Assembly: GCF_000972845.2 (NCBI RefSeq)
Contig: NC_040016.1
Location: forward strand, 6,468,701 to 6,532,700
DNA length: 64,000 nt
Direction of reading: 5' to 3'
Source: Larimichthys crocea
Taxonomy: Eukaryota; Chordata; Actinopteri; Sciaenidae
The translations under genes were made by a program, and so were the position numbers. How positions within the stretch are numbered: the stretch's first letter is position 1; each line of letters starts with the position of its first letter. A model generated the notes under the pieces. It saw only the letters and a list, made by a program, of their open reading frames with translations. It was not told the DNA's origin and did no database searches. Shown in pieces: positions 11,976-25,465 of this stretch.

Positions 11976-13037
11976 ATCAACATACTAGAACGATGTATTT
12001 TAAGATGTTTTCCACGACACCTGTGTTGTTTACTGAATCTGTATTGGTACTGTAACTTGCCATTGCATGTAAATGCTGAGGTATTACTAATTTAAACAAT
12101 TGAATGAATGGTTCCTGGAAAAAAATAGTATACATTTGGATATTTAGATGAAGTATAGTACAGTGCAACAGCTTTGGTGCTAGTTAATAAGCCTACCATA
12201 ATGGTTGCTTTTAGACAGAGACCAGCTTTGGCCTTGATCCACTCATTATGATGCAAATTTGCTGAGTTGAAGTGTCATTATTTTCCACCAGGGTTGCATT
12301 AGATTTATTGAATGCCATTTAATAAAAGTGTATTAAATTAGGTGCCTTCAGTTTTTGTTTTTTAAATAAATTGATCTGTTTCAAAACTACACAGCATTAG
12401 TGTGCATTGAATAAGCTGGTGGAAAATGATCTGAACCTGTATTGCAGTGCAGTTTGTTGTTTGAATTATATCATTTCTATTCACTATGTTCTATAACTTT
12501 AAGGCCGTTTTATGCTATTCAGTCGAGAATTACAAAGCTCACTGGGATAGAAGCTAAAAGGAAGAGACAGCAACACAGAGACACTTTGCCAAAACCTGCA
12601 CAGTTATTGGAACGAAGGCTTCTGGATACCATGCCATGGACAGAAGGAAGTTCTGTTTCTTTTTTGAAGTTGTGAAAGAAGATCAATTATGCTTGCTTTT
12701 GCTTTCCTGGAAATAGATCAATAACAATTTATTGTGGGGAAAAAAATGTGATTTCTAATCAGCACCTCAAAGGAGCATGACCAAATATGCCAATCAAAGA
12801 CATTTTTGTGAATTCTAAATTAAGCATCACTGGCATATCTTCGAAATCTCAAATTTATACTGATCCTATTATCTAATAACCTTTTTGTGCAACACTGCAG
12901 GGATACTTTTCTTTATGCTCTGGTTCTTTATACATTTAACTTGATTGAATGTATGTCTTTTGTCTGTGAAAGCTTCTAAACCATGCAAACAGATACATAT
13001 GGTCAAGTAAATAACTGGAGCATGGCAATTGACCTCA
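11976..13037. other. Unannotated sequence
   Basis: AT-rich. The 77-codon frame at 12442-12675 (basic in the middle, KRKRQQHRDTLPKPAQLLER) has no recognised family. Nothing else is supported. Confidence 0.5.
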
Positions 13038-13087
13038 ACTCTCTCTCTCTCTCTCTCTCTCTCCCTCTCTCTCTCCCTCTCCCTCTG
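13038..13087. repeat. (CT)n microsatellite
   Basis: CT dinucleotide run with a few ccct interruptions. Confidence 0.97.
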
Positions 13088-16000
13088 TCAGCACTAAAAA
13101 GAGAACAGAAATAAAATAAAATATTATAAAGTCATGGTAACAGTAATAGATGCAGATTGAGGAGCTTGTTTAATTTATCCGTCCAGATGGTTGGGTTGAG
13201 GCTTTAGTACTAAATCATGAGTGGAGGAACTTTGTACTCATGATCATGAAATTGCCATGTACTTTTCACATTTTTGTAAATACGAAATAATATTTATCAG
13301 TGCAGCTTCTTTTGTTCTCTGTTATAAAAGCTAATGTTATTTGCTTAACATGTATTTCTCACTGGTTCTTCAAGACTTTGCAATTTGCAGTTGTCTTCGC
13401 TTTCCCCGTTGCCTGAGATATATAATTATTTCATTGGAAGGTGTCACCGAAGACATAAATTATGATGTTTTCCCTCCCATCACATGAACTTAAAGTGACT
13501 CAATCTCTGAGCAGTTGACTTTGATGGTAAGAAAGAAATGAATATTGATGCAACTGCTATGCAAACACCATAATGAGTGACAAATATTTAAAATGAGGTT
13601 GATGCATGTTGAATGTGCATTACACAGGAGAGAAGACTCCTAACAAGTGTGTTGACTACATATTTAACTGAAAATAAAATTGTCACGCATCAAAAAAGAC
13701 ATAAAAGGGCACATATGAACCCCTGAAATTAAAAAACTTCTACATTTTCTTGACCGCGTAGAAGAGTTCAAGTGTTATCGCTGCTTTGTGAGGTCGCATT
13801 GCAAACAATCTCATTGCACATGAACCCTGATGATTTGTGTTTAGTCGACTGAGATGATTACTGCCAAATGCAGGCATCTTGTAAGAGCCTCGACATCCCA
13901 TGATAGATATAGCTTTATCATCAATTACATGCTAATCGCAAATGGGAATGCATTATCTCTGGATGATTTGTGTCAGTAATTAGATGCTGGGAAGCAGTAA
14001 AGCTCAGGATATTTTATATGACAGACCCACAGACTCATAGTCATTGTCTAGCAGGTAAACTGGGCTATGGTATGACTGTATTGGCTGGGACAGACAAGAA
14101 TAGTATCAGTTGTTCCAGCCGAGTCTAGCTCCAGATACTTCTTGTCTGTAATGGGCCTGCACTTTGGTCTGAGAGCTGTTATTGTCAAATGCGGTAATGG
14201 CCATTACTTCTCACCGATAAAAATAGGGTGCAGCTCATGAATTCTTAAAATAGAAATGTATATTTTAGTATCACAAATGAAGCATTATTATTAAGCAGGT
14301 GGAGTAACACATCACACTTTGACAGTGTTTTTATTCCTTGCGAATGGCAACAAGTACACATGCTATGTGAGTGCAGATAAAGCATCGAGCAAACTCATCT
14401 GCATGTTTAATTAATATTTATAAAAGCAATGTAATGTGTATCCCACTGATAGCCTAATGTTTGTGTCCAGGAGTGCATTAGAGGAAGATGCCAAGTGCCT
14501 CTTGTGCTCTCAGCATGGGTGCTCTCAGCATAGACGACAAGCTCGGCACATCATCGTGCTTCTGTGGCATTTAGTTAGTAACAGAGAAAACCGACTGGAG
14601 TCATGCTCCAATTCTGTTCTTTACCTCAGTCAGTCTCTGGCACAGCTGACCATGTAATAGTCAGCCCTGTCTGATTTGCACTAACAATCAACATAATTAA
14701 CTGCATGTTTAATAATGTACAAAAATGTTCGGCATAACACAGCGCTGAAACCCCTACTGCTGTATAAAATCCTGCATAAAATTGTGCTGAGATGCTTATT
14801 GCTTTAATTAAATAGACAAAAAAATGGAAATATTTCCGATGATGCCTCATATCTCTGATGAATTATAGCTGCCCACATAATACATTACAAGAGTTTTTTT
14901 ATGCTTTAATGATGCATTATGACATCTCATAACAAAAGTCATTTTGATCATTGTAGTTTATGAGGTCAAGTAGCACGAACAGTTATTCATTTTATGCAGT
15001 CGGCATGAATATGAACAGCATGATTCTCTCTGCATCTACATCATGATCATGGCCAATGATTATGAACAAATTACTAAACTGCTATGTTAAAGTTGGGAAA
15101 CAATTGATTGTGGTTAATGTTTGGAAAATAAAGCCTTTAGTTAAGAGGACGAAACATAGAGAAAGAAATTAGAAAGAGTCAGTGTGTTGATGCAGTGCAC
15201 TCCCTCATTAATGGTTGAAAGGTGCACCACGGTGGAGTTGGGCTAAAAAGAACCAGTACAACATGTTAGATTGTAAAATGCATATACGACAGGGAAACAT
15301 GGCTATGGAATTACACACCGTATGTGCAGAGAATATTTAAGTAATTCTCATGTGTGCCCAGGATGTTCATTTATTAACACTGGCATCTTGTATAAAATCT
15401 TTTTTTTAGTCCTTTGTAATAAAAAGCACAAGCTGCATATGCCCACATCTACAGTAGGTTATCCATGTCCGTGTATTATATGACTTGATCACACGAGGAT
15501 GATGAAATCCTGAGGAAAACAGGGTGATCTAAATAATTTGGATGCTTGCTCCAAAATGTCTCATACTGTATGTTCCCTTCAGAATAGATTTAAAGCTCTG
15601 CTCTGTTTACGCGAACAACCATTTTTGATAAGAGCGTCACAATGTGAGTGAGGGGAGGTTTAATTTTGTTTCCAGGGTTATGTAAAAGATATTGCTCCTG
15701 TGACTGCGGTAAGAATAAAACATCACACATAGTAAATGATTAGAAATATCATTTAAAGTGACTGTCGGATAAAGTCAGCTGCAAAATTGAATTGCAGTGT
15801 GGAAATATATGCAGATGGTTTGTTTGTGTCTTTGCTGTTGTTTCAGCTTTTAAAATAGGGATGTATGAGCTGCAGGTATAGGTAACAACTGTGTACGTAA
15901 CGGCATTTGGAAAAATAATTTAGATTTAAATAATAATTTAGGAAAAATCTGTCCATACAAAGACACACTATGAAGGAAAAAGCTGTTTTTGCAATGACAG

Positions 16001-16298
16001 TTATTTGTTCACACACTTACTTATTTTTAGCAAGATACAGATCTGTCTATCTGCTAGACCAGTGTTTTTTGTTGTTGATGTTGTTGTTTTTTCTGAACAA
16101 AGTTTAATATAGGAAATGCACATGGGAGCACTATTACATGATGCTGACGTGCAAGTACAAGCCCAAATGAAATGGCAAAAAGTAAAACTATGGAACTGGT
16201 TTCTATTTTCCTCTGTGTGGGGATTATGCAAGCCATGAGGGCTGTTTAAACTATAAAGTATGACGTTTAAGTAAAACTAAATTACAATGAATACACCA

Positions 16299-16300
<2 letters not shown>
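13088..16300. other. Repeat-poor tract, possible conserved non-coding DNA
   Basis: No gene or repeat family is recognised. The parts at about 13750-14260 and 14850-15060 are of mixed composition, lack simple repeats, and hold many homeodomain- and POU-like cores (for example atgctaatcgcaaatggg near 13930 and atgaattatagctgcccaca near 14857). This texture resembles vertebrate developmental conserved non-coding elements. Conservation cannot be seen from one sequence, so this is inference only. Confidence 0.3.

Positions 16301-16334
<34 letters not shown>
16301..16334. repeat. (AC)n microsatellite
   Basis: Uninterrupted AC dinucleotide run. Confidence 0.98.
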
Positions 16335-16336
<2 letters not shown>

Positions 16337-17861
16337 ATTACACTGCTGTTTCTTTTTTTTTTTTTAATGACTAATTTCACTTTTCTTACCAACCTGCTGC
16401 TGGGGACAGTCTGCTAACTGGTTGGTGTGACTCCACTGAATTTCCAGAGAAATTCTCAATTTTCAATCTAGCATAGGGTTATTGGCACCTGCCCTTGTCG
16501 CTCATCTTCCACATGATGCACTGACTAATCTAGTGTACCCTTCCCTACCTGCAAATGTGTTTAGTGAAGGGCAGATAAGACCTGTCACATATGAAATCTA
16601 TTTTTCTCCCCCACCTCACCTTACTGGTAATGTCCTGACTGATGTAATAGCCACAGCTGATGTTGAGACATGAATGGGGGAAGAAAATTAATGGAACATT
16701 CCAGTTTTATTGCATACCTTGAATCAAGTGACTTAGAATTGTGACGCCAATTTCAAAGCTTATTTGAGCTTCCTCGCACATGATCTGGTTTTTACATTGA
16801 CATTATCTGATGAAGATCTGAGTTATATAACAGAACCTTAAAACTTTTTCTTTTTTTTTTATGTCAGTGTTATCACATCTTATGATTGCATCATAAATTG
16901 TCTTGCACTGTGTAGTTGGACATTAGAACAATCGGCACAGTCAGATGGTGTTTTAAATAACTCCATTTGGCAAACTGCAGATTAGATACAGCTGTCACGG
17001 TGATTGTTATCCCTCAGCTTTGAAGGTTCTCTGCCTGTCACTGCTAAAAGTATATTTAAGACCTGTAATTTACTGTGATAAAATTCATTTATGAACTAAT
17101 ACAGTCCATTCATCGGGTTTCACAATAGCTACATTCAAGCCACCCTTTAATGCTTTAATGTTCTGTATCAGAAATGAGTGCAGCTACTGCTTTATGGAAA
17201 AATGAAGAAAGACATGTAGTTATGTCAAGTTAGTTTTAATTACCTCAATTTGCTGACCTCAGAGAATCAATTAATTATGCAGTTTTGTATGATTAACATG
17301 ATTAAAAAAGATGATGGAGGACACTTGACAATTAACAATGGAAAGTGTGTTTTTTGCGAGTCATAGCAAGACTTGTTACAAGTATTTCGAATTCCATTAA
17401 CACAGAAAGAAGCACAGACACTGATATATTCTGCAAAGTTTTTGAATGTGTTCTCTGGATACGCTACACCATTAAGGATCAAAGTATTTTGATATAAAAA
17501 GAAATAATTTGACTCCATTCATAACAGAAATAAATCAGCTATAAACCATGAACAGTTAGTCCAGAATCATCTGTGAGTTTTTTCTTCAAAGTCTGGAGGA
17601 AAAGATCAAATATACCAATAAACAACACGTTCTGGGGCCTCAATTACAGTGAGGAGTAGGCTATCTTTGTGGACATTAGGCACAGAATATCCCATGGATA
17701 TGATTGCATTTTCTGGTTGGAGCTCTAAACGTTACAGTGGAATGACACTCATTTGGGTGTTGTATGCTCAAAAGCAGAGAGACAAGCCATCGATGATAGA
17801 CGGCCATTATAGTAGAGTTTTCTGTGGTGGTAAAGGTTCATGTACTTGTAGAAAAGAGGAA
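16335..17861. other. Unannotated sequence
   Basis: No recognised gene or repeat family. T runs lie near 16352-16365 and 16850-16860. Confidence 0.5.
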
Positions 17862-17955
17862 TGTATCTATATATATATATATATAGAATATAGATATATA
17901 CTATATATATGATATACACAATAACCATTCACTATATATATATACATATATATAA
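17862..17955. repeat. (TA)n-rich tract with inverted repeats
   Basis: Several TA runs are broken by gaatatagatatatactata-type segments. The tract is largely self-complementary and could form AT hairpins. Length instability is likely. Confidence 0.9.
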
Positions 17956-18894
17956 CCACAATTTCCCTTTTTTGTAACTGCAGAGCACATTTTCTTTTAA
18001 AACTACATTTCTGAACAGTACTAAGATGCCTAAGTTGGTGCATTTTAGTTTCTAAAAGCTAGAATCTGTTCTGAACATGTAAACCATAATTTTCTCTATA
18101 GACCAAGCTATATTTACCTTGTCTTTCTCTAAATCTGCAAGGTCCAGCTAAAAAACCAGAGTAAACTAACTGCAAAGAAGACAAACAAAGACATAACTCA
18201 GCATTTTTTTTTGTATCATTCATCTGATGGGTATGAATGGTTGTGGCAAGAAGATGTTTCCTCTGCTCTTTGACAGCTTTTCTCTTTTTGTGTCTCAGCT
18301 AACGAACAACAAAGCCCTCCAACAAACAGTCTTACAGACAAACATTTGGCACTATGATCAAACGCATTTCCTGCAATTCAAAGCCTAATCATGGATAGAC
18401 AAAACGGAAAAGTAACCTGAAACAGACTGTATGAAGGGAACACATTGTCTCAGCAGAAAATACTTTTCCTATTTATATCCAAATAAACCTCTTAGAAATT
18501 AAGATTAAGGTATGCAGGACAGATGGGTGCTGTGTTTTGTGGCTTCAACATTTGCAGAACTACAACCAAAGCAAACAGTTAAAACCTTAAGTTTGACACT
18601 GCAGCAGCAGACTCACTGTAGCGTTTACACCTGCAACACGTTAAACACAAGTGAACACATCAACAGTCGCTTGTTTTTGCTCTGCTTTGTGAATCTTATC
18701 TGCCTTAAGCTGTGTTGCTTTTGTCTTGTGTTTTGGCGAGGCAGCAAGCCAATCACAGACAAAACCTGAAACAAAACAGTGTGACTGACTTGGAAATTCA
18801 AGTCAAGTCAGTGACAGAGCTTGTTGACTTGTCACAAATGTCAGTGTTAAATTTGAATGCACATTCAGCAGCATCTAGAGTGCAAACACCAAGG
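17956..18894. other. Unannotated sequence
   Basis: The frames at 18512-18769 and 18712-18912 have no recognised motif. Nothing else is supported. Confidence 0.5.
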
Positions 18895-19400
18895 CAACTT
18901 CTGTGGCTGTGAAGTAAAGCCAATGTGCAAGTGCCAGAAGCTACATTTCCTTGAATGACCACTTGAGGCTGGCTTGAGTCAATCTCCTTAAGTCCCCATG
19001 TTAAAATGTCCAACTTCACAGCAGAAATAATAAAATGTCCAACTTCACAGCAGAAATAAACAGGTTTACAACCTGGTACAAAAAACAGGTTTGCCTCTAT
19101 AGGTAATTCTCCCGTTTATGACAATTGTACTGAGGCTAAATGTCTATACTGTACAACTCACCTGTTCAAATTATATTAAGGCTAAGTTATGCATAATTAA
19201 CAGTGTGGTTGCTTTGATAGGTGGCTGTTGTTACAGGCGTCTCTCAGTCTGCCTCAGATCCACATCTTTGCTGAATTTTAGTTCAGCCAGTAGGTGGCAA
19301 AGGACTGCCAAGATGGCAGCGGCCAGAGTCACTATATTCTGAGCTTCACAACGGCTCTTCAGAAACCTGTGCGTGACATTACAGATACAATGTCTATATT
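18895..19400 (+). repeat. Dispersed repeat family F2, copy 2
   Basis: It aligns in the same orientation and block order with 10026-10520. It differs by an internal tandem duplication: a 29-bp unit starting taaaatgtccaacttcacag occurs at 19002-19030 and again, perfectly, at 19031-19059. The end of the element (gacattacagatacaatgtc) resembles the usual end of this family. No protein is encoded. Confidence 0.8.
19002..19059 (+). repeat. Perfect 29-bp tandem duplication
   Basis: Two identical 29-bp units lie back to back inside an F2 repeat. The copy at 10026-10520 has only one unit, so the duplication happened in this copy. The perfect identity suggests a recent slippage or unequal event. Confidence 0.95.
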
Positions 19401-22400
19401 GATAAAATTATAATAAAATGTAATAATTTTACATTGTTCTTGTAACTCTAATAGCATAATGACTCAGTCACACCAGCATTTACAAGAACAAATTTACAAA
19501 CCAAAATCATTTCATTTGAGAATCATCATAATTAGAGAATTTGGCAGTGTGTAGTGAATTTGCATAGGGGGGAAAAAAAATGCCACAATTGCAAAACATC
19601 TCAAAAGTATTGACGTTTGAGGGTCAAAACAAAGAAAAAAAAAAATCATATTAGCTGTGGAGTAAACTGCTTGGTTAGTGTAACTGTGTAGGTGTGTCCA
19701 AGTTGCTACTTGCTGCAGGCTAGACTGACCCTAACACTGCTGCCCAGAGACTCACATCCTTTCTGTTCAGCTGGATAAGCATCTGTTTGTTAGCTGGTAA
19801 AGTATCTAACTGTTATACCTATCTTTGTAAATGTGATACAGTATGCAAAACATAGCTTTGTTTAATGTAGTTTGCTGATTGGTTCAATGGTTCAGTTGGG
19901 CTCTTGAGCCTCCACATGAAGACTACTTTAGATATAACTATATCTAAACACCCACTAACATTTTTCTGATTACATGCAGTATTAAATGCATAAAAAAGTC
20001 CAATTGAAATTCAAAAGCTAAACCTCCAATCCTGCTTGCACACTTCCTCCCCCGTCAGACACCCCAACAGGGGTAGAGCTCCTTTGCTGGCAACTGTGGA
20101 TACAACAAATTAGTGACCCAAACCCACAGTGTAGTGAAGAAATTCAGGCTTGCCTTTTCTTATTTTGTATCAGGCCCATCAACAAATCAGGGTGGCATGG
20201 TCCCACTCTCTCAGGCCACTGCCAGTCTGTTGCTACTTGGTGAGTCCACACTGCAAGATGGTCACTCTGGGTTTAATCAGTTGGCATGAAGGAAGGTGGG
20301 TGGCAGAGATACACTTGTTCACTGGCAGTAGATCTGTGGCTGCAAGAAGAAAAGAGCAGAGGCCAGTGTGCAATAAACAGCTCAGTGTAAATATTTCCTG
20401 TTAACACTGAAATGTCTTGACTAGAGTTGAAGTATTTAGTATAATTCATACTTCCAAAAACACAATAATTTGTGCAAACCAGATCTTTTATCCTGTTGCT
20501 ATAGTGATAGTACCTTGTTTTTTTTAATAGGTGTGAGTTGTTTTTCAAGCATCTGTGAAGTCAACGCCCTTTACAACACAAACATTCACCGGATTCAAAG
20601 TTCTCACTGTCCTTGCATTCATTTTATGTACTTGAATGTAAGTCAATGTCATCTATCTTCCAAAAGGAAGTATACAGTTAATTATTCAATAAAAAGACAT
20701 ACAAAATCCCCTAAAATGTTTCTGGTAACATGTTCACTGCTGCAGCAGGCAGGTTGGTGTTTATAAAGTCTAGCACAGCTGTACTGAGTATTCCTACAAA
20801 TTGGGGAACAGGCCCTCTGTAAATCTGAGGTTAGTGATGTTGCAGTCTGAAAACAAAGATTTCTACATGATACATTATCCAGCTTTACATTCACAGATTA
20901 GATGGATTGTTTATATATCCAGTTGCAGTTTCATCTTAGAGTCACTTTAAAGGATTTCTGAGGAATTAAACATATCAAATAGCTTAGCCACAAAATTCAA
21001 GGGAGATAATGTTCTGTTTCTTCTTTTGTTTCCTAAGTGAAGCAAAAAATATGCTATAAAAAGCAGACACAATGTTGTAACAGCTTTGTGAACACTTCCA
21101 GCATTAGTTTCACTCAGTCGTATTTCTCCTGGTTTCAGTGTGCACTGTGACAGTAAGAACAAGCACCACGAGACACTGAGAGTCCACTGGCAAGTGAATA
21201 AAATAGATCTGACGGAGATCCAGAGCTAAAATCCCTATCATTATCCTTAAATCTTAAGCAATTAGTACATGTAACTATGGCTCAGGGGATTCTATATCCT
21301 GCAAAATGGTTGATGGGCTGTTTTTGGCCAGTTCGAAACAGATAATGAATGCATGTATTTAAAAAGAAGCGGACAGAGAATTTGCTCAAATCTTGTGATA
21401 ATGAGGAGGAAGTGGAAGGTAGCCTCTCTCTGATACAAGAGACGGCTTTGCACTGCAAATTATGCACTATGAAAACAGATGAAAACTCACATGCATTTTA
21501 GAGATACGGTAATGAAAGGACACAGCTTTTTCTTGTGGTTTTTAAAATGATGCTACCTGCTGCTGGTTACTGTTCTGAGGAGTTCTTACACCAGTGTTGC
21601 TCCACTCTTAAATAGAAATCTTATTATATCAGACATAAAGGATTTTTCCCCCTGCCATTGTGTTATTATCATACAGTACCATAATACCTTTAAATCTGAA
21701 CATATAGGTACAAAGGTTTTTTTGGATCAGTATGTTCACACATTCCTTTCAAATTTCAACTCCTTGTGACAACTTTATTCATCAGATGTAACTGTTTAAA
21801 ACAATATGGACAGCGATGAAGTTAACTTAAACTGTCCTTAATGTGTCATATATGTGGATTTTTGGGGGGTTGTGAACTCTAACAAACCTCCTTACAGTGT
21901 ATTGTTTGACCTCCAGATTTACTTTTAAATGTACTGTAATTATTCTATGTTCAGGCTTTGTAGCTTTCCTGAATTGGTTGCCCAGAGTTAACATCCCAGG
22001 TGGTTTGTGCTGTCCTTTACCATTTTCCAAACTACTGCCACAACTAAGAAGATTCATTTTATTACAAAGTGTAGGATTCATTTCATCCCTAAAAAGCAAT
22101 TATAGCACACATTTTGTGTAAAGCCACTTTATCCTGGCATGGTTTCAATTTCATTGAGGACAGAAGTCGAATGCTCAGATAAACAACGCTGTCAGTTAAG
22201 GCCAAAGATTGACAGGTGTTTCCGGTCGTTCACTTACAAGTCAATCATTTGTCATATTTCAGGGATGTTACCTATTAAACTTGAGAAATTTTGGTCTATT
22301 ATATGGAAATTTAAAGTCCGCCATTCCACTTATAATATACTATAAGTAATACTTAATTGAGGACTCAGCTAAAAACTTAAAATCAAAAACAAAAACAAAG

Positions 22401-23051
22401 CATTTAAAGCCATTATGCTTCAAAATAAAGCATGATTTTTGAGTGATTTAACTTTACCATCAGACCAAAAATCTAAAGAAAGCCCCCCATCTAATGACTT
22501 TGTAGAAATTACGCAACAATTAAAAGCAAAATGGTTTTTACAAAAACATTTTCACCTCATTATAATCTAATTTAAATTCTCGTCTTTCAACATTTCCTGT
22601 GGTTTCATCAAATGTTTTTATTTTATTTTGTATTCCTTATTCTTTGAGCTCCTCTAGGAAATAATAAGATTCTTCATTAAAACATTACTTTTGCATATAT
22701 GCACTTACATTATAAATCTTTACCCCTAAAGTACCGAGAATAACATGTTTTCTGAGCTCAGTAATCTTTGAAAATCTTTTTTTCTTCAGACTTTGCTACA
22801 GTTTTAAATAAATATTCAGGTCTTTGACAAGTTAAATCAATATACAATTCAGAGCTTCAGAACAGAAACATTACTTGTTTAATAGGACGGTCTGAATAAA
22901 AATCACTTTACCTCCAGAAGGTACAGTTCTATACAGTAGTTTAACACAGCAGTGTGATATTTCTTTAACTTTAGTTATAGATACACATAATATGGTGGAG
23001 AAATCATCTATATCATTGTGTTTAAAAGTTGTGATGATACTCCTTAAATTC
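19401..23051. other. Unannotated sequence
   Basis: No gene or known repeat is identified. The part at 19680-20400 is more GC-balanced and could be an old repeat that I cannot name. Short frames such as 20470-20766 and 21827-22099 carry no motif. Confidence 0.5.
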
Positions 23052-23073
23052 TTATATATATATATATATATAT
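23052..23073. repeat. (TA)n microsatellite
   Basis: Pure TA run followed by an A-rich tract to about 23130. Confidence 0.95.
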
Positions 23074-25387
23074 GAATATCTTTCATGGTAAAAAAAAACA
23101 ACAAAAAGAAAAAAACGCAAACATCAAAAACAGAAACATATAATGCAAAACAGGAAAAAAGGATAAATCTACAAATAAACTAGACAAACAAAGGCTATCT
23201 GCACATCTCTCGTCATTCTTCAGGCATATAGGTGAGCTGGCACTCACCTAACGCCCACAGAAAGAGCTTAGTTTGACACTCTTGCTGGAGCTTGACTGCA
23301 ATAAAATAGTAGGGGAGTGTGATATCTTAGCCACCCACCTTCATAATATTATTCTGATCCAGCTGGGGAGGAATTGAATGAATGTCCTATGGGCAGGCGG
23401 TGTGCTGAACTAAAAAGCAGCGCTCCAAGATCATATGAGCACAGAGGGTCTATAACAAATGGTGCCGACATTTGCTCTCAGCTCCACTCAGAGGTGGTTG
23501 GCATGTGCTGTTAAGTCAATTGTCGATTGCAGTGAGCATATTGATTTTTCTGTGGAGTCTCACATGCATCAAATCAGTCATCTTCACCAGTTCCTATAGT
23601 TTGTCATTTAGGGATGCAAATATCACAAAAAAGCTTTGCTCATATCTGTTAGGTAGATTTTTTTACGATCTGTGGAAAAATAAATAAATAAATAAAGAGA
23701 GACAGTGATGAGTCAGTGCAGGCAGCATACTGTACATAACTGTTAAGCAATCAGTTGAGTGACAGGATTGCTACATGAACTGTCAATAGTGTCAGATACA
23801 TGACTGCAAATACACAACGAAAGCAAATAAGCTTGAGAACAACAATATAAGCCACTTGTATTTCTGGAGAATACTCACATGGAAAGTCTGAAACTTTCCA
23901 GTCTTGTTAAATGTAAAATAGTTTATTTTCTGGGAGGTGAGATGTCTGGATTCTATACAGTATATATTGAAGGGTTATGACCTTTTAGAACAACTTTACC
24001 ACAGAAGGGCCTGTGAAACACCACATGGAAAAACAAAATCAATAACTGCAGTGCAACCATAAGACCCACAGCTTGTCAGAGGATCAGCACAGTGTGTTAT
24101 AAAGGCATGCTGTGAGCCTGAAATCTATATAGACAGATTTGCTATATCACAAGAAAGTCATTACCATAAAAATAGCTGATTGTAAAAATAGCTGTACAGA
24201 GATACTGTGCATTTTGGAGATGAAATGAACACTGCTATCTCTCTATTGTCTAAATAAATTGAATTTCCTCCTGGCTTACTGCCTGAATAATTGTAATGTT
24301 TCAGTAACTTAGCGGTGGCTTTTACCATTTGCTTGCATATGTTGTGACAATCTAGTCTAGGAGTCATGCTTTTAACACAGAAATACTGACAATTTAGACA
24401 ATTGAGACACTTTTATGAAATAACCCGGGAATGTGAAGACAGGGTTTCCAAGCTGTAATGTATTTGCATAACATAAATTCACAAAAACATTCAGTTCTAC
24501 CTGTAAAAGTGCTTTGAAATATGTTATTGATTTGTGCTTTATACATTTTCCTTTCCTGCAAACTTTTGTCATTTGCAGAACCAGTATTTTTCTGAAAATT
24601 TCAGATCTTACATATTCCTGTGCCTTTTCCCACTCTTTCATATGAAGAGAAAAAAGCTGTTCCATGGTTACTACACTGCAATCCTTTGTCACGGGCCAAG
24701 TTTCCTAGATCAGCTGAAATATTCTAATAAACACAGTGGAGCAGCATTATCCGTTGGGGAGTGCTTTCATGAGTCCTCAAGCTGAAGGCTTTGTTAGCCA
24801 TACATCAATTAATCACATGGCCTCACATCACAACAGTTGGAGGCCAATTTAATTCAAGCAACGTGTTGACATACACATATCTTACTGTTGTGCCATCACC
24901 TGGGCACACCTAACCATCTGCTCATTACCACATTCTCCCCTGGTGGTCACAGGAAAGCAACCATTGTGACAAAATAAACAGTAAAATAGGTTGAAATCAA
25001 GTCATGCTCATTAGTTAATGTTTAGTCCAAAGAAATAATAGTTATGTTTGATCTATTTAGGTATTGCTGCATTGTTACATGCAGCAATACTATACCAGTA
25101 CTGATAACATACACTACTTTGGTATAACTTTTGTTGTACCCAGCGCCTCTCCACCCTGATCCCATCACTAGTGTCCTGTCTCACAGTCCTGTCACAGCTT
25201 ATTATTTCCCATGATAGCATTTACAAATCCTCAAGAAACCTGGCTAAGTCTACACAGTATAGGCAATACTTCCAAATGTTAGACGTCTGCATTGGACCTC
25301 TCTCATCTTTCTCATCTTTACTGATGTGGGTTACTTTATGAACACACAGTCAGCAGTTTTCATGAAACTATTTCTTTGTTAGAAAAG
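23074..25387. other. Unannotated sequence with a short AAAT repeat
   Basis: An AAAT tetranucleotide run lies at 23676-23696. The 106-codon minus-strand frame at 24372-24692 has no recognised domain. Nothing else is supported. Confidence 0.5.
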
Positions 25388-25465
25388 CACACTGGTGGCC
25401 TCAGGGTCAAGGTGCTGACCATGAACTGTAGCTCAGGTTCTGACTCAATACATACATAACACGGC
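25388..25465 (+). repeat. tRNA-like SINE remnant (candidate)
   Basis: The segment ggtggcctcagggtcaaggt resembles a polymerase III A box (TGGCnCAGnnGG-like). About 40 bases later, caggttctgactc resembles a B box (GGTTCGAnTC with changes). Spacing and order fit the 5' head of a tRNA-derived SINE. The downstream body is not recognised, so the 3' border is unknown. Confidence 0.4.

Noticed and set aside
16301..16334. CRISPR-like or other structured arrays anywhere in the window
   Set aside because: All short-period arrays are simple microsatellites. No repeat-spacer pattern was found, and the DNA is eukaryotic.
24372..24692. 106-codon minus-strand frame
   Set aside because: No recognisable domain and no splice context. 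The length is compatible with chance.
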